DNA from: Actinomycetospora chibensis
Lineage (GTDB): Bacteria; Actinomycetota; Actinomycetes; Mycobacteriales; Pseudonocardiaceae
DNA length: 64,000 bases
Direction: 5' to 3'
Assembly: GCF_028737215.1 (NCBI RefSeq)
Contig: NZ_JAQZAM010000001.1
Coordinates: 62,001-126,000 of the forward strand
Shown here one piece after another: positions 1 to 9,973 of the stretch. Within the stretch, counting starts at the first letter, position 1, and each line of letters starts with the position of its first letter. Below the pieces are notes generated by a model. It was given only the letters and a program-made list of their open reading frames with translations, searched no databases and had not been told where the DNA came from. The position numbers and the translations under genes were made by a program.

Positions 1-367
1 CGCCCAGGAGGCCGGCGACGAGGTGCCCGGTGCCGAGCGGGACCAGGGCGGCGAGGGCGGCCGCCGCGCCCGGCAGCGTGACGGCGTCCGGGAGGCGCCG
101 GGCGACCAGATCGGTGGCGCTGCCGGCGACGACGAGCACGCCGAGGACCAGCCACGCCGGGAGCCATGTCGTGGGCACGAGCCCCGCGGCGACGCCCCCC
201 GCCGGCGCGGCCCAGAGCGCCGCCAGCGTCCCCGCGCACGGCAGGACCGGGACGAGCGCCCCGCGCCGCACCCGCGCGAGCAGGGCCCGCACGCCCACCC
301 CCGCGAGAGTGCCCGCCGACCCGGCGCCGAGGACCACCGCGAGGACCACTGCGGGGACCGTTCCCAT
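1..367 (-). CDS. A24-type prepilin peptidase, partial (3' end outside window)
   Basis: Reading from an ATG at 367 leftwards, 122 codons stay open to the window edge, so the C-terminus is missing. The product is strongly hydrophobic with several likely membrane segments. Around residues 85-94 it has TDLVARRLPD, which matches the first aspartate motif of A24 (PilD/ComC-type) prepilin peptidases; the second motif (GxGD) would lie outside the window. Such enzymes cleave the leader of type IV-like prepilins at the inner face of the membrane. It lies downstream of aroE on the same strand, an arrangement I recall from other actinobacteria. There is no N-terminal methylase domain in the visible part, so it is probably the short peptidase-only form. 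Confidence 0.7.
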   Translation of the reverse strand, partial: MGTVPAVVLAVVLGAGSAGTLAGVGVRALLARVRRGALVPVLPCAGTLAALWAAPAGGVAAGLVPTTWLPAWLVLGVLVVAGSATDLVARRLPDAVTLPGAAAALAALVPLGTGHLVAGLLG

Positions 368-587
368 GACCACGCCGTCGAGCCTGGAGCAGCTCGACCA
401 CCCCGGTCACGCACCGTCTCGGGACCTGTGGACAGGTCCGGAGGATGGGGACGGCGCACGGAGCAGCGAGCAGGGTCGAGCCCCGCCGGCAGCGTTGGGA
501 ACGCTTCGGTTTCCGAAGCATCTCGCGCGGAGGAGGTCAGGTATCACCGGACCACGCGCCGACCTCAGCCGCGCGACCCCGGGGCAC

Positions 588-629
588 CGAGCGGGGGGAT
601 TTCCTGACGTCTGACGTGAGGGTGGCCCC
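588..629. repeat. Copy 1 of a 42-bp dispersed element in the aroE/prepilin peptidase gap
   Basis: The 282-bp gap between the peptidase start (367) and the aroE stop (650) holds no credible gene. This stretch matches 36856-36897 at 34 of 42 positions: the first 13 bases (CGAGCGGGGGGAT) and the last 8 (GTGGCCCC) are identical, with a CTGACGT core in between. Function unknown. Confidence 0.5.
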
Positions 630-649
630 AGGCTGGCACCCGCGCGCGC

Positions 650-1513
650 TCACCCCGGCAGGGGCAGGAGGGCGACGTCGGTGGTGGCCGCGAGGGCCTC
701 GTGCATCGCCTCGCGCGGCGCAGGCAGGCCCGTGAACTGCTCGACCTGACCGAACGCCTGGTGCAGGAGCATGTCGAGGCCCGTGGCGACGGGAAGGCCC
801 CGGGCCGCGGCGGCTGCGGCCAGGGGTGTCGGCCAGGGGTGGTAGACCGCGTCGAGGACCACCGACCACGGGGGCAGCGCCGCGACGAGGCGCTCGGCCA
901 GCCCGGGCCCGATCGCGTCGGCCGGAGTGGTGTTGATCAGCGACGTGGCCGTGACCAGATGGCCCACGTCGAGGTCGTCCCACGTGACGGGGCGGCGGTG
1001 GAAGCCGTGGGCGCGGGCCACCGCGAGGGTGCCGGCGGCCCGGGCGACGTCGCGCACCACCAGCGTCACCGACTCGCTGCCGACCTCGAAGACGCCGGCG
1101 ATCGCGGCGCACGCCGTGGCCCCGCTGCCGAGGACGACCACGTCCGTGATGCCCGCGGCGATGCCCGCGTCGCGGACCCGCGCCGCGCGCAGGGCGCCGG
1201 CGATGCCGTCGACGTCCGTGCAGTCCGCGGCCCAGCCGCCGTCCCGGGGCACCAGCGTGTTGGCCGCCCCGACCCGCCGGGCCCGGGGGGTCACGCTCGA
1301 CGCCAGCTCGAGAGCCGCGCGCTTGCCCGGCATCGTCACCGACAGGCCCGCCCACGACGCGTCGCGGGCCGCGACCCAGCGGGGCAGCTCCTCGGCGGTG
1401 CACTCGACGGCCTCGTAGGTCCAGTCGTCGAGGCCCAGCGCGGCGTAGGCGGCGCGGTGCAGGACCGGGGAGCGGGAGTGCGCCACCGGCGATCCCAGGA
1501 GTGCGGCGCGCAC
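650..1513 (-). CDS. aroE: Shikimate dehydrogenase
   Basis: NADP-dependent reduction of 3-dehydroshikimate to shikimate in aromatic amino acid synthesis. The 287-residue product opens with VRAALLGSPVAHSRSP, containing the substrate-binding SxS motif of AroE. It has the SVTMPGKRA loop with the catalytic lysine, a Rossmann segment VVLGSGATACA near residue 130, and the C-terminal QAFGQVEQFTG helix. The GTG start at 1513 lies 2 bases after the mltG stop (1516-1518), so it is read with mltG. The longer open frame upstream is antisense-like Arg/Pro-rich sequence and was not used. Normal length for the family. Confidence 0.93.
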   Translation of the reverse strand: MRAALLGSPVAHSRSPVLHRAAYAALGLDDWTYEAVECTAEELPRWVAARDASWAGLSVTMPGKRAALELASSVTPRARRVGAANTLVPRDGGWAADCTDVDGIAGALRAARVRDAGIAAGITDVVVLGSGATACAAIAGVFEVGSESVTLVVRDVARAAGTLAVARAHGFHRRPVTWDDLDVGHLVTATSLINTTPADAIGPGLAERLVAALPPWSVVLDAVYHPWPTPLAAAAAARGLPVATGLDMLLHQAFGQVEQFTGLPAPREAMHEALAATTDVALLPLPG

Positions 1514-1515
1514 GA

Positions 1516-3102
1516 TCAGTAGACCCCGCGCTCTTGGGCGAGGCGGCGGTTGGCGTCGTGCTCCTCGGGGGCGACGGCGAAGCAGGAGATGCCGTCGGTC
1601 TGGCACTTCACGAAGTACACCCACGGCCCTGGCGTCGGCTCGAGGGCCGCCCGCAGCGCCTCCGGGCTGACGGCGCCGATGGGGGTCGGGGTCAACCCGA
1701 GGTTGAGGTACGTGTTGTACGGACCGGGCCGCGCGCGGTCGAACGGGCTGGTCAGGAGCGTCTGACGGTCGAGGGGATAGTTCACCGTCGAGTCGAACTG
1801 GAGGCGCATCGGGACCGCGAGCCGGTTGTAGATGACCTGCGCGACCTTCCCGAAGTCCGCCGCGACACCCTCCCGCTCGGCGAGCGAGGCGACGATCAGC
1901 GCGTCGTAGGGCGGCACCCCGCGCGCCTGCGCCTCCTCCACGAGACCGGACGACTCGAGCCGCGGCACCGACGCGCGCACCACCTGCTCCAGCGCCTCCC
2001 GGGCACCGATGCCCGGCGCGAGGTCGACGGTGCCGGGGGCGAGGAGACCCTCCAGCCGGCGGGCCGGCTCGGCGCGCCGCACCCCGTCGAGCGCCCAGGT
2101 CGGCACCCCGAGCTCGGCGGGGTCGGTGTCGGCCATGGCGGCACGCAGGTCCGCCACGGAGGCGCAGCGCTCGGCACCGGCGTCGTCGACGGTGCACGTG
2201 GCCCGCGAGATCAGCGACAGGACGCCGGGCACCGTGGAGTCGCCCGCGCCGACGGTGTCGTCGAGCTGCACCCCGCTGCGGATCTCCAGACGGCCGACCC
2301 TGCTGGCCGGGTCGAGCAGGGCCTCGACCGCACCGGCCGAGGACATCTGGCGGCGGAGCTCGTAGAAGCCGGGCTGGATGCCCCGGCCGTTCGGGTTCTC
2401 CTCCGCGGCGTCGCCGAACGAGCGGGCCGAGGCCACGACGTCGTCGGCGACGAGCTGCTCACCGATCTCGCGGGTGGACGAGCCGTCCGCCACCTCGACG
2501 ACGACCCGGCCGGTGCCGGGGCCGTCGTAGTCGGGCGGGAAGACGATCGGGAGCAGGTCGCGCGCGAAGAACACCCCGCCGGCGAGGACGACGACCAGCA
2601 GGACCGCGATCCCCGGCCACAGGAGGCGCCGGCGGGACCGCTCCGCGCGCCCCTGGGGCAGGGCCTCGGTGAGCGCGTCGCCCCCCGGGGCGGGCGGGTC
2701 GTCGCCGAGGAGCCAGCCGGGGTCCGCCTCGGGATCCGGCTCCGGCTCGGGTTCCGGGTCGCGACGGTCCGACCCACGGTCCGATCCGTACGTAGCGAAC
2801 GCGGTCCCGGCGACGTCGGTCTCGGCATCTGCGTCGGCGGCGTCGCGCGCGATCTGCTCCGGGCGCAGCCAGGCCGAGGCGTAGTGGCGCTCGGTCTCGG
2901 CGTCCCCGTGATCGCCGGGGCGGCCCCCAGCGCGGTCGACGGGCCGTGCGACGACCGGTCGTCCTGCCGTCGGCCCGCGCCCCGCGACGGGGCGTCCGGC
3001 ACGCACCCCCGGCCGCTGGGGGGTCGCCGACATCCTCACGATCCGCCGCCCCGACGGCGTCCCGTTCTCCGGCGCGTCCGGCCGCCCGTGACGTCCGGTC
3101 AC
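1516..3102 (-). CDS. mltG: Endolytic transglycosylase MltG (YceG-like)
   Basis: Membrane-anchored lytic transglycosylase that cuts nascent peptidoglycan strands. The 528-residue protein has a long, charged, low-complexity cytoplasmic N-terminus including a (PE)n stretch, one transmembrane helix at about residues 160-180, and a C-terminal YceG domain with the conserved ASLAEREG segment, which carries the catalytic Glu, followed by VIYNRL and FDSTVNY. The GTG start overlaps the ruvX stop by 4 bases (GTGA). The order alaS-ruvX-mltG-aroE is a well-known actinobacterial cluster. The cytoplasmic extension is longer than in enterobacterial MltG, as is usual in actinobacteria. Confidence 0.92.
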   Translation of the reverse strand: MTGRHGRPDAPENGTPSGRRIVRMSATPQRPGVRAGRPVAGRGPTAGRPVVARPVDRAGGRPGDHGDAETERHYASAWLRPEQIARDAADADAETDVAGTAFATYGSDRGSDRRDPEPEPEPDPEADPGWLLGDDPPAPGGDALTEALPQGRAERSRRRLLWPGIAVLLVVVLAGGVFFARDLLPIVFPPDYDGPGTGRVVVEVADGSSTREIGEQLVADDVVASARSFGDAAEENPNGRGIQPGFYELRRQMSSAGAVEALLDPASRVGRLEIRSGVQLDDTVGAGDSTVPGVLSLISRATCTVDDAGAERCASVADLRAAMADTDPAELGVPTWALDGVRRAEPARRLEGLLAPGTVDLAPGIGAREALEQVVRASVPRLESSGLVEEAQARGVPPYDALIVASLAEREGVAADFGKVAQVIYNRLAVPMRLQFDSTVNYPLDRQTLLTSPFDRARPGPYNTYLNLGLTPTPIGAVSPEALRAALEPTPGPWVYFVKCQTDGISCFAVAPEEHDANRRLAQERGVY

Positions 3103-3596
3103 GTGTCCTCCGCGGTCGCGCCGCCTGCGGGCCGCGCGCGGCGGGCGTCGAGGTAGCCCTGCAGGATGCCGACGGCGGCGGCCTGATCGATCACCTTGCG
3201 CTGCTTGCGGCCCTTCACGCCCCGGTCCGAGAGCGTGCGCATGGCGGTGACGGTGGTCAGGCGCTCGTCGGCCAGCACGACCGGCACGTCGCGCCCCGCC
3301 GCCGACAACCGCCCGCGCAGGGCGGCCGCGTAGTCCTGGGCCTTCTGCGCGGCCGGACCCTCGCGTCCGGCCAGCGTGCGGGGAAGCCCCACGACCACCT
3401 CGACCACCTCGTGCTCGTCGACGAGCGCCACCAGCCGGGCCAGGTCGGCACCGGCCGATTCATCGTGATCGAGGGTAACGAGCGGTGTCGCGAGCACCCC
3501 GCCGGGATCGGACAGGGCGACGCCCACGCGCACGCTGCCGACGTCCACGCCGAGGCGCCGGCCGTTGTCAACCGCCAGCGCGGGCCACCTCCGCAC
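3099..3596 (-). CDS. ruvX: Holliday junction resolvase-like protein RuvX (YqgF)
   Basis: RNase H-fold nuclease family implicated in pre-16S rRNA processing and possibly recombination. It carries [15 protein letters not shown] near the N-terminus, GLPRTLAG in the middle, DERLTT and the C-terminal [13 protein letters not shown], all family landmarks with the acidic metal ligands present. The chosen GTG at 3596 gives 165 residues and overlaps the alaS 3' end by 29 bases; the longer open frame back to 3668 is unlike any YqgF N-terminus. A start slightly downstream is possible but would remove the first strand. Confidence 0.88.
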   Translation of the reverse strand: MRRWPALAVDNGRRLGVDVGSVRVGVALSDPGGVLATPLVTLDHDESAGADLARLVALVDEHEVVEVVVGLPRTLAGREGPAAQKAQDYAAALRGRLSAAGRDVPVVLADERLTTVTAMRTLSDRGVKGRKQRKVIDQAAAVGILQGYLDARRARPAGGATAEDT

Positions 3597-6240
3597 GCAG
3601 GGCGGCGATGGCGTCGTCGATCCCGGCGACCCCGCTGCCACCGCCCTGGGCCAGGTCCGGCTTCCCACCGCCCCGGCCGTTCACGGCGGGCGCGAAGGCC
3701 TTGACCAGGTCGCCGGCGGCCAGGCCGCGCTCGCGGGCGCCCTCGGTGGTCGCGACGACGAACGAGACCTTGTCCCCGTCGGGCGCGAACAGGGCCACGA
3801 CGCCGGGCCGGGCCTGCAGTCGCCCGCGCACGTCACCGGCGAGCGACCGCAGGTCGCCCCCGCCCACGCCCTCGGGCGTGCGGGCGGCGACCAGGGCGAT
3901 CCCGCCGACGTCCTCGGCGCCGTCCACGAGCGACCCCGCCGAGGAGAGCACCTCGCGGGCCCGGATCGTCTCGAGCTCCTTCTCCGCGGCGCGCAGGCGG
4001 TCGACCACCCCGCCGATGCGCTCGGGCAGCTCCTCGGGCTGGGCGCGGAACTGCTCGGCGAGCTGGTTGACCAGCACGTGCTCGCGGGCCAGGAACCGGA
4101 AGGCGTCGATGCCGACGAGGGCCTCGACGCGGCGGACGCCGGACCCGATGGAACCCTCGCCCATCAGCTTGACCAGGCCGAGCTGCCCCGAGCGGCCCAC
4201 GTGGGTGCCGCCGCAGAGCTCGCGGGAGTACTCGCCGACCTCGACGATGCGCACGGCATCGCCGTACTTCTCCCCGAAGAGGGCGACGGCGCCGAGCTTG
4301 CGGGCCTCGTCCATCGACGTGACGAAGGCGCGCACCTCGTCGTCGCCGAGGAGCACGGTGTTGACCTCGTCCTCGACGTCGGCGAGCACGCTGGCCGGCA
4401 CCGCGCCCTCGGGCGAGGTGAAGTCGAAGCGCAGCCGGCCCGGGGCGTTGAGGGACCCCGCCTGGGCGGCCGAGTCGCCGAGGGCCTTGCGCATCCCGGC
4501 GTGCACGAGGTGGGTCGCGGTGTGCGCGCGCGAGATCGCGGCGCGCCGCTCGACGTCGATCTGGGCCGAGACCGCGGCGTCGAGGGTGGCCTCGCCGTGC
4601 AGCACGCGACCGCGGTGGACCGACAGGCCGGGCACCGGGGTCTGCACGTCGGTGATCTCGATGGTGAACCCGTCGCCGAACAGCCGCCCGGTGTCGGCCT
4701 GCTGGCCGCCGCCCTCGGCGTAGAACGGGGTGCGGTCGAGCATGACCTCGACGTCGTCGCCCTCGGTGGCGGCGGGGACGCCGACACCGTCGACGACGAG
4801 CCCGACGATGGTGGCGTCGGCGCGCTGGTCGGAGTAGCCGAGGAAGTCGGTCAGCCCGGCCCGCTCCAGGACCTCGCGGTAGGCGCTGGCGTCGGCCCCG
4901 CCGTGCTTGCGGGCGGCGGCGTCGGCCTTGGCGCGGGACCGCTGCTCCTCCATCAGCGAGCGGAAGGCGCCCTCGTCGACCGAGAGCCCGGCCTCCGAGG
5001 CCATCTCCAGCGTCAGGTCGATGGGGAAGCCGTAGGTGTCGTGCAGGGCGAAGGCACTGGACCCGGGCAGCATCGTCGAGCCGGAGGCCCGGACGTCCGA
5101 GACCGCCGACTCGAAGATCCGCGAGCCGGTGGCCAGCGTGGCGAGGAAGGCCTCCTCCTCGCGGCGCACCACGGCGGCGATGCGCTCGTAGGAGGTGACG
5201 ATCTCCGGGTACGACGGGCCCATGGCGTCCCGCACGACCCCGACGAGGTCGACGAGCACCGGCTCGGTGATGCCGAGGAGCCGGGCGTTGCGCACGACGC
5301 GGCGCAGCAGCCGGCGCAGCACGTAGCCGCGGCCCTCGTTGCCGGGCACGACGCCGTCGCCGATCAGCATGGCGCCGGTGCGGACGTGGTCGGCGATGAC
5401 CCGGAAGCGGACGCCCTGCTCCTCGGTCCCCTCGTCGTAGGAGCGGCCCGAGAGCTCCTGCACGCGGTCGATCACCGGACGCAGCAGGTCGGTCTCGTAG
5501 ACGTTCTCCACGCCCTGCAGCAGGAACGCCACGCGCTCCACGCCGAGCCCGGTGTCGATGTTCTTCTGCGGCAGCTCCCCGATGGGGGCGGCCCCGTACT
5601 TCGGGCTGGCCTCCCCGCGGATGTCCTGCATGAAGACGAGGTTCCAGATCTCGACGTAGCGGTCCTCGTCGACCACCGGGCCGCCCTCGAGCCCGTGCTC
5701 GGGGCCGCGGTCGTAGTAGATCTCCGAGCACGGCCCGCCGGGGCCGGGGATGCCCATGTCCCAGTAGTTGTCGCGACCGTCGCGGCGCTGGATGCGCTCG
5801 GGCGGCAGGCCGGCGACGTCCTGCCACAGGCGCTCGGCCTCGTCGTCGTTCTCGAAGACGGTGACCCAGATGCGCTCCGGGTCGAAGCCGAACCCGCCGT
5901 CCTCCAGGGAGCCGGTGACCAACGTCCAGGCGTGACGGATCGCGCCTTCCTTGAAGTAGTCACCGAACGAGAAGTTGCCCGCCATCTGGAAGAACGTGTT
6001 GTGGCGGGTGGTGTGGCCGACGTTCTCGATGTCCCCGGTGCGCACGCACTTCTGGATCGACGTGGCCGTGTCGTAGGGCGCCGGGGCCTCGCCGAGGAAG
6101 TACGGCTTGAACTGGACCATCCCCGCGTTGACGAACAGCAGGGTCGGGTCGTCGAGGATCAGCGAGGCGCTGGGGACGGGGGTGTGACCGGCGTTCTCGA
6201 AGTGGGCGAGGAAGCGTCGGCGGATCTCGTGGGTCTGCAC
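3568..6240 (-). CDS. alaS: Alanyl-tRNA synthetase
   Basis: Charges tRNA-Ala. The 890-residue protein shows the class II core at the N-terminus ([20 protein letters not shown]), the editing domain with HTATH around residue 565 and the zinc site CGGTHV around residue 680, and the C-terminal DHHA1-type region rich in [11 protein letters not shown]. Length is typical. Start is GTG at 6240. It is the first of the alaS-ruvX-mltG-aroE set. Confidence 0.97.
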   Translation of the reverse strand: MQTHEIRRRFLAHFENAGHTPVPSASLILDDPTLLFVNAGMVQFKPYFLGEAPAPYDTATSIQKCVRTGDIENVGHTTRHNTFFQMAGNFSFGDYFKEGAIRHAWTLVTGSLEDGGFGFDPERIWVTVFENDDEAERLWQDVAGLPPERIQRRDGRDNYWDMGIPGPGGPCSEIYYDRGPEHGLEGGPVVDEDRYVEIWNLVFMQDIRGEASPKYGAAPIGELPQKNIDTGLGVERVAFLLQGVENVYETDLLRPVIDRVQELSGRSYDEGTEEQGVRFRVIADHVRTGAMLIGDGVVPGNEGRGYVLRRLLRRVVRNARLLGITEPVLVDLVGVVRDAMGPSYPEIVTSYERIAAVVRREEEAFLATLATGSRIFESAVSDVRASGSTMLPGSSAFALHDTYGFPIDLTLEMASEAGLSVDEGAFRSLMEEQRSRAKADAAARKHGGADASAYREVLERAGLTDFLGYSDQRADATIVGLVVDGVGVPAATEGDDVEVMLDRTPFYAEGGGQQADTGRLFGDGFTIEITDVQTPVPGLSVHRGRVLHGEATLDAAVSAQIDVERRAAISRAHTATHLVHAGMRKALGDSAAQAGSLNAPGRLRFDFTSPEGAVPASVLADVEDEVNTVLLGDDEVRAFVTSMDEARKLGAVALFGEKYGDAVRIVEVGEYSRELCGGTHVGRSGQLGLVKLMGEGSIGSGVRRVEALVGIDAFRFLAREHVLVNQLAEQFRAQPEELPERIGGVVDRLRAAEKELETIRAREVLSSAGSLVDGAEDVGGIALVAARTPEGVGGGDLRSLAGDVRGRLQARPGVVALFAPDGDKVSFVVATTEGARERGLAAGDLVKAFAPAVNGRGGGKPDLAQGGGSGVAGIDDAIAALRAEVARAGG

Positions 6241-6291
6241 GTCTGTCCTGCTTCGCAGAGATGCGGGTGGGGGCGAGAGGGCGCGGGGGCC

Positions 6292-6594
6292 TCAGCGGGC
6301 GTGCGAAGCTCCCCGCCGCGGCGCTCGCGCGTGACGGGCGTCCGAGGCGGGCTCGGGCCGCACCGGGATCTCCGTCGTGTCCTCCACCATCGCGTACAGC
6401 TCCTCGGAGCGTTCGTTCATTCCGGCGCGCACCTCGGCGCCGAACGCCCCGAGCCCGGCGCCGAGCTCGCGCAGCCCCTCGCCGAGGCTGGTGCCGATCC
6501 CCGCCGGCGTGGCCTTCTGCGTGAACTCGTTGACCTTGCGGGTCGCGGTGACCCCGACGGCCACCCCGACACCGACCCAGAACAGACGCTTCAT
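6292..6594 (-). CDS. Small hydrophobic-start protein, DUF6167-like
   Basis: 100 residues beginning MKRLFWVGVGVAVGVTATRK, a single N-terminal membrane helix followed by an amphipathic, Glu/Arg-rich tail (LGEGLRELGAGLGAFGAEVR). It matches the DUF6167 proteins that sit between a DUF948 gene and alaS in actinobacteria. The ATG overlaps the stop of the upstream DUF948 gene by 3 bases, so they are translated together. Function unknown; a membrane-tethered envelope protein is the likely reading. Confidence 0.75.
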   Translation of the reverse strand: MKRLFWVGVGVAVGVTATRKVNEFTQKATPAGIGTSLGEGLRELGAGLGAFGAEVRAGMNERSEELYAMVEDTTEIPVRPEPASDARHARAPRRGASHAR

Positions 6595-6986
6595 GCGCGG
6601 GCACTCCGCTTCGACTTCTTCGGGGGCGGGGCGTTCTTCAGCCGACGGGCCTGCTGGGCCTTGCGGAGGCCGTAGGACAGCGCCGCGGCCTTGACCAGCG
6701 GGCCGCCGAGCGTCGCGGTGAACAGCGTGCTCAGCGCCTTGGTGTTGGCCGCGACGGCCTGGGCGCTGGCGGTGACGCCGTCGACGCGCTCGAGCTGGGT
6801 GTTGACCGTGGTGAGCGTGACCCCGGCGTCGGAGAGCAGGGGCTCGGTGCCCTCGTGGGTCTTGCGGATCGCGATCGTGGCCTCGTCGAGCGTGCGACCG
6901 AGCTTGATCAACGGGATGGCGAGCAGCACCACCAGGATCACGAACGCCCCCGCGGCGATGATCGCCGCGATCTGGCCGACCGACAC
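6591..6986 (-). CDS. DUF948 domain-containing membrane protein
   Basis: 131 residues with an N-terminal transmembrane helix (IIAAGAFVILVVLLAIPLIK) followed by a long helical region characteristic of DUF948 and a basic C-terminus ending in KKSKRSARA. The GTG start at 6986 is preceded by GAGGAGG at good spacing. General role unknown; family members are membrane-anchored coiled proteins. It is the first gene of the pair leading into the DUF6167-like gene and alaS. Confidence 0.8.
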   Translation of the reverse strand: MSVGQIAAIIAAGAFVILVVLLAIPLIKLGRTLDEATIAIRKTHEGTEPLLSDAGVTLTTVNTQLERVDGVTASAQAVAANTKALSTLFTATLGGPLVKAAALSYGLRKAQQARRLKNAPPPKKSKRSARA

Positions 6987-7103
6987 GGGTCCTCCTCGGT
7001 GCTGGGTGCGATACAGGTCCCCGGACCGCCGCCCGGCGACACCACCCCACAGGGCGGGGTCGTCGGCCGACACCTGGCGCAGGTGGCGGCAGGTTACCGT
7101 GCG

Positions 7104-7128
7104 CCGTCCGGACCTCTCCGGGGGACGG
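7104..7128. terminator. Hairpin downstream of the HTH membrane protein gene
   Basis: CCGTCC (7104-7109) pairs with GGACGG (7123-7128), with a GGA/TCC inner extension, 15 bases past the stop of the minus-strand gene at 7144. No U-tract. Intrinsic-terminator role is inferred from position. Confidence 0.4.
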
Positions 7129-7143
7129 TGATCAACCGAGTGG

Positions 7144-7911
7144 TCAGCAGAGGGGCAGTCCGAGACCCCCGCGGTAGGCCGGCGCGAGGTAGACCTCGGA
7201 GATGTAGCCGACCCGCCCGTCGGGCGCCCGCGCGCCCAGCCAGAGCTCCGAGACCGCCGCGTTCGGGTTCTGGCCGATGCTCGTCGACGTGAGGTCGGCA
7301 TTGGTGATCGACTCACCCGTGAGCTGGCAGACCGCGACGAACGTGGCGCCGGTCCCCACGTCGGTGCCGGGGATCTTGCAGCCGGGCATGTTCGCGCAGC
7401 GCGCGACGGGCCGCACCCCGAGGTAGGACGGCGTCCGGTCCTCGACCAGCTGACCCTCCCCGATCGCCACCTTGTTCTGCACCACGACGGTGCGGGTCTC
7501 GACATCCGGCGGGCTCGTCAGCACGACGACGAGGGTGGTCGCCAGGGCGACGACGAGCACGACGAGGGCGGCGAACACGGCGATCTCGACGCGCCGCCGG
7601 GTAGTGCGCGGTCCGGTGGGGGGTCCGGGGGCGTGCCCCTGCCCGGGTTCGGGCGGTGCGGCGGGAGCCGTGTCCCGCAGCGCCTCGTGACGGGCCCGCC
7701 AGCCCTCGACGTCGGCCGGCTCGACACCGACCGCGGCGAGCACGTCGGTGACGAGGTCGACGTTCGGCAGCCCGGGCCCGCGCGTCGCCGCCGCGATCGT
7801 CGACTTCCCCCAACCCGAGAGCCCTTCCGCACGCCGGAACGAGACGCCGCGTCGTTGCATGATCGCGAGGAAGTCGGCGCAGAACTGCGCGGGGGTGTCG
7901 CCGGGGCTCAC
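7144..7911 (-). CDS. Membrane protein with N-terminal HTH-like region and extracytoplasmic SH3-like domain
   Basis: 255 residues. Residues 1-75 (ADFLAIMQRRGVSFRRAEG, then GWGKSTIAAATRG) look like the degenerate XRE-type helix-turn-helix found in many actinobacterial signalling proteins. A proline-rich linker follows, then a transmembrane helix near 110-132. The outside part has a Cys pair (CANMPGC) and a segment ending ELWLGARAPDGRVGYISEVYL, reminiscent of bacterial SH3 domains. GTG start at 7911. This could be a membrane-spanning sensor, but no ligand or target can be named from the sequence. Confidence 0.65.
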   Translation of the reverse strand: MSPGDTPAQFCADFLAIMQRRGVSFRRAEGLSGWGKSTIAAATRGPGLPNVDLVTDVLAAVGVEPADVEGWRARHEALRDTAPAAPPEPGQGHAPGPPTGPRTTRRRVEIAVFAALVVLVVALATTLVVVLTSPPDVETRTVVVQNKVAIGEGQLVEDRTPSYLGVRPVARCANMPGCKIPGTDVGTGATFVAVCQLTGESITNADLTSTSIGQNPNAAVSELWLGARAPDGRVGYISEVYLAPAYRGGLGLPLC

Positions 7912-7955
7912 GGCGCCGCCCGTCCGGCGGATCGGCGTCGTCGCAGGTCATGCGC

Positions 7956-7985
7956 GTCCGGACGGTGTCCGGGACACCGGCGGAC
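7956..7985. terminator. Hairpin between rarA and the HTH membrane protein gene
   Basis: GTCCG and CGGAC flank an inner GGTGTC-CGG-GACACC stem. It lies about 100 bases past the rarA stop and 45 bases before the next start, and may end the rarA transcript. Role inferred from position and dyad only. Confidence 0.4.
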
Positions 7986-8088
7986 GCCGCGTCGCGAACC
8001 GTCGGGGATCACAACGGGAAGGCTACGACGAGGCGGGCCCACAGCGATGCGGGGCGCGGGTGCTTCCGGGGGGCGCACCTGCGGGACC

Positions 8089-9510
8089 TCACCGCTCGGG
8101 CCCGCCTCCCCGCACGACCTCGCGCAGCCGGGCGAGCCGCTCGCCGCGGTTCCGTTCGTCACCCCGGCCCGCCGGGCGGTAGTAGTCGCGGCCCACGAGC
8201 TCGTCGGGCGGGTACTGCTGGGCGACCACCCCGGCGCGGTCGGCGTGGGGGTAGACGTAACCCACCGCGTTGCCCTGGGCCTCGGCCCCCGCGTAGTGCC
8301 CGTCCCGCAGGTGCGGGGGCACCGGGCCGGCGGCGCCCTGACGGACGTCGCTCATCGCCTCGTCGATCGCCGTGATCACCGCGTTGGACTTGGGGGCCGT
8401 CGCGAGGTGGATCGTCACCTGCGCGAGGTTGATCCGGACCTCGGGCAGGCCGATCAACTGCACCGCCTGGGCTGCGGCGACCGCGGCCGGCAGGGCGGTG
8501 GGGTCGGCGAGCCCGATGTCCTCGCTGGCGTGGACGACGAGGCGGCGCGCGATGAACCGCGGGTCCTCCCCCGCCACGATCATGCGGGCCAGGTAGTGCA
8601 GGGCCGCGTCCGGGTCCGAGCCGCGGATGGACTTGATGAACGCCGAGATGACGTCGTAGTGCTGGTCGCCGGCGCGGTCGTAGCGCACCGCGACCTCGTC
8701 GACCACACGCTCGACGTCGGCGAGGGTCAGCGGACCGGTGTTCCCGACGGCGTCGGCGGCGGCCTCGAGCGCGGTGAGGCTGCGCCGGCCGTCGCCCGCC
8801 GCCAGCCGGACGAGGTGGGCGCGAGCGTCGGGCTCCAGAGTCACGGCGCCGCCGAGGCCCCGCGGGTCGGCGACCGCCCGGTCGAGCAGCAGCCCGACGG
8901 CCTCGTCGTCGAGGGCGTGCAGGCCGAGGACGAGGCTGCGGCTCAGCAGCGGGGCGACGACGGAGAAGCTCGGGTTCTCGGTGGTGGCGCCGACGAGCAG
9001 CACGACACGGTCCTCGACGGCGGCGAGCAGCGCGTCCTGCTGGGTGCGGGAGAACCGGTGGATCTCGTCGATGAACAGCACCGTGCGCCGCGGCTCGGAG
9101 GCCGCGAGGCGACGGCGCGCGACCTCGATGACCCCGCGCACCTCCTTGACCCCGGCGTTGAGCGCGGACAGCGCCTCGAACGCCCGGCCGGTGGCCTGGG
9201 AGATCAGGCGGGCGAGCGTCGTCTTGCCCGTCCCGGGCGGACCGTGCAGCACGACCGACGCCGGCGCGGCGCCCTCGACGAGGCGGCGCAGGGGCGCTCC
9301 CGGCGCGAGCAGGTGGTCCTGGCCGACGACCTCGTCGAGGCTCGCGGGCCGCATCCGCACCGCCAGCGGCGTCCCGTCCCCGCTGGTGGGGGCGGGGCGG
9401 TCTTCCACGACCCCCCGCGTCACCGGACGGCCGAGATCCTTCTGGCTGGGATCGGGGCCCGTCACCGGCGCCTCCGGCACCTCGACCTCGAACAGCCCGT
9501 CGTCGCTCAC
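8089..9510 (-). CDS. rarA: Replication-associated recombination protein RarA (MgsA-type AAA+ ATPase)
   Basis: Clamp-loader-like ATPase acting at stalled replication forks. The 473-residue protein has Walker A ([13 protein letters not shown]) at about residue 90, Walker [10 protein letters not shown], sensor 1 GATTENPSF and the C-terminal tetramerisation region with [14 protein letters not shown] and YPHADRAG, as in RarA/Mgs1. Start is GTG at 9510, overlapping the preceding small ORF by 4 bases. In mycobacteria the homologue is Rv2559c, consistent with the surrounding gene order. Confidence 0.94.
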   Translation of the reverse strand: MSDDGLFEVEVPEAPVTGPDPSQKDLGRPVTRGVVEDRPAPTSGDGTPLAVRMRPASLDEVVGQDHLLAPGAPLRRLVEGAAPASVVLHGPPGTGKTTLARLISQATGRAFEALSALNAGVKEVRGVIEVARRRLAASEPRRTVLFIDEIHRFSRTQQDALLAAVEDRVVLLVGATTENPSFSVVAPLLSRSLVLGLHALDDEAVGLLLDRAVADPRGLGGAVTLEPDARAHLVRLAAGDGRRSLTALEAAADAVGNTGPLTLADVERVVDEVAVRYDRAGDQHYDVISAFIKSIRGSDPDAALHYLARMIVAGEDPRFIARRLVVHASEDIGLADPTALPAAVAAAQAVQLIGLPEVRINLAQVTIHLATAPKSNAVITAIDEAMSDVRQGAAGPVPPHLRDGHYAGAEAQGNAVGYVYPHADRAGVVAQQYPPDELVGRDYYRPAGRGDERNRGERLARLREVVRGGGPER

Positions 9511-9770
9511 GCCCCGAACGGTACTGAGGCTCCCGACACGCTCCAGGTCGCGGAGTCACGCGGGACGACGTCGACGACGCCACGACGGACCCGCAGCCGG
9601 CGCCGGGGCCCGGGGTCGGGTCCGGAGAGGACGAGCGGACCGTCGCTGAACAGCGCCGCCACCGAGACCCGCACGACGGCCTCGGCGAGGTCGAGTCCCG
9701 CGTCGGGGTCGTCCTCGGGGAGGCGCCGGCGGAGGGCGTCGGGCCGGGCGGCGTGCGCCCGGTCGATCAC
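9507..9770 (-). CDS. Small unknown protein; second half of a split or frameshifted gene
   Basis: 87 residues from a GTG at 9770 that overlaps the stop of the upstream small ORF (9767-9769). The sequence ([19 protein letters not shown], later [20 protein letters not shown]) has normal protein character, whereas the same frame further upstream (9771-9971) is only Pro/Arg/Gly-rich shadow. It probably continues the protein that begins at 9973 in another frame, either as a coupled second ORF or through a frameshift. The stop overlaps the rarA GTG, so it belongs to this operon. No family recognised. Confidence 0.45.
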   Translation of the reverse strand: MIDRAHAARPDALRRRLPEDDPDAGLDLAEAVVRVSVAALFSDGPLVLSGPDPGPRRRLRVRRGVVDVVPRDSATWSVSGASVPFGA

Positions 9771-9973
9771 CTCGTCGATCCCGGTGGCGGCGCGAGGGCC
9801 CCGTGCGGTCCGACGAGCGTGTACCCGCCCGTCCAGGCGCGGACCGTCCAGCGCCAGGGCGCCAGCCAGCGGGTGAGGGCGGCCGCGCGGCGCCGGGCCG
9901 CGCCGGGGTCGGGCGGGCCCAGGGTGTCCTCCCACGGGGCGCGGACCCGGCCCGATCCGCAGGCGCCGCACAT
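9767..9973 (-). CDS. Small Cys-containing protein (MCGACG start); first half of a split or frameshifted gene
   Basis: 68 residues starting [19 protein letters not shown] at an ATG that shares a base with the deacetylase stop (TGATG). The CGAC pair looks metal-binding. The frame ends at 9767 with GTGA, where another frame opens and carries on with plausible protein to 9507. Two explanations remain: two coupled ORFs, or one protein of roughly 155 residues interrupted by a frameshift or sequencing error. No function assignable. Confidence 0.5.
   Translation of the reverse strand: MCGACGSGRVRAPWEDTLGPPDPGAARRRAAALTRWLAPWRWTVRAWTGGYTLVGPHGALAPPPGSTR

Noticed and set aside
3565-6675. A 1036-codon plus-strand frame opposite alaS
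   Set aside because: Same shadow effect; alaS on the minus strand is unequivocal and the plus frame has no recognisable features.
9771-9971. N-terminal extension of the 9507 ORF in its own frame (GTG at 9971)
   Set aside because: The translation is Pro/Arg/Gly-rich with no protein character, while another frame over the same bases reads MCGACG and looks genuine.
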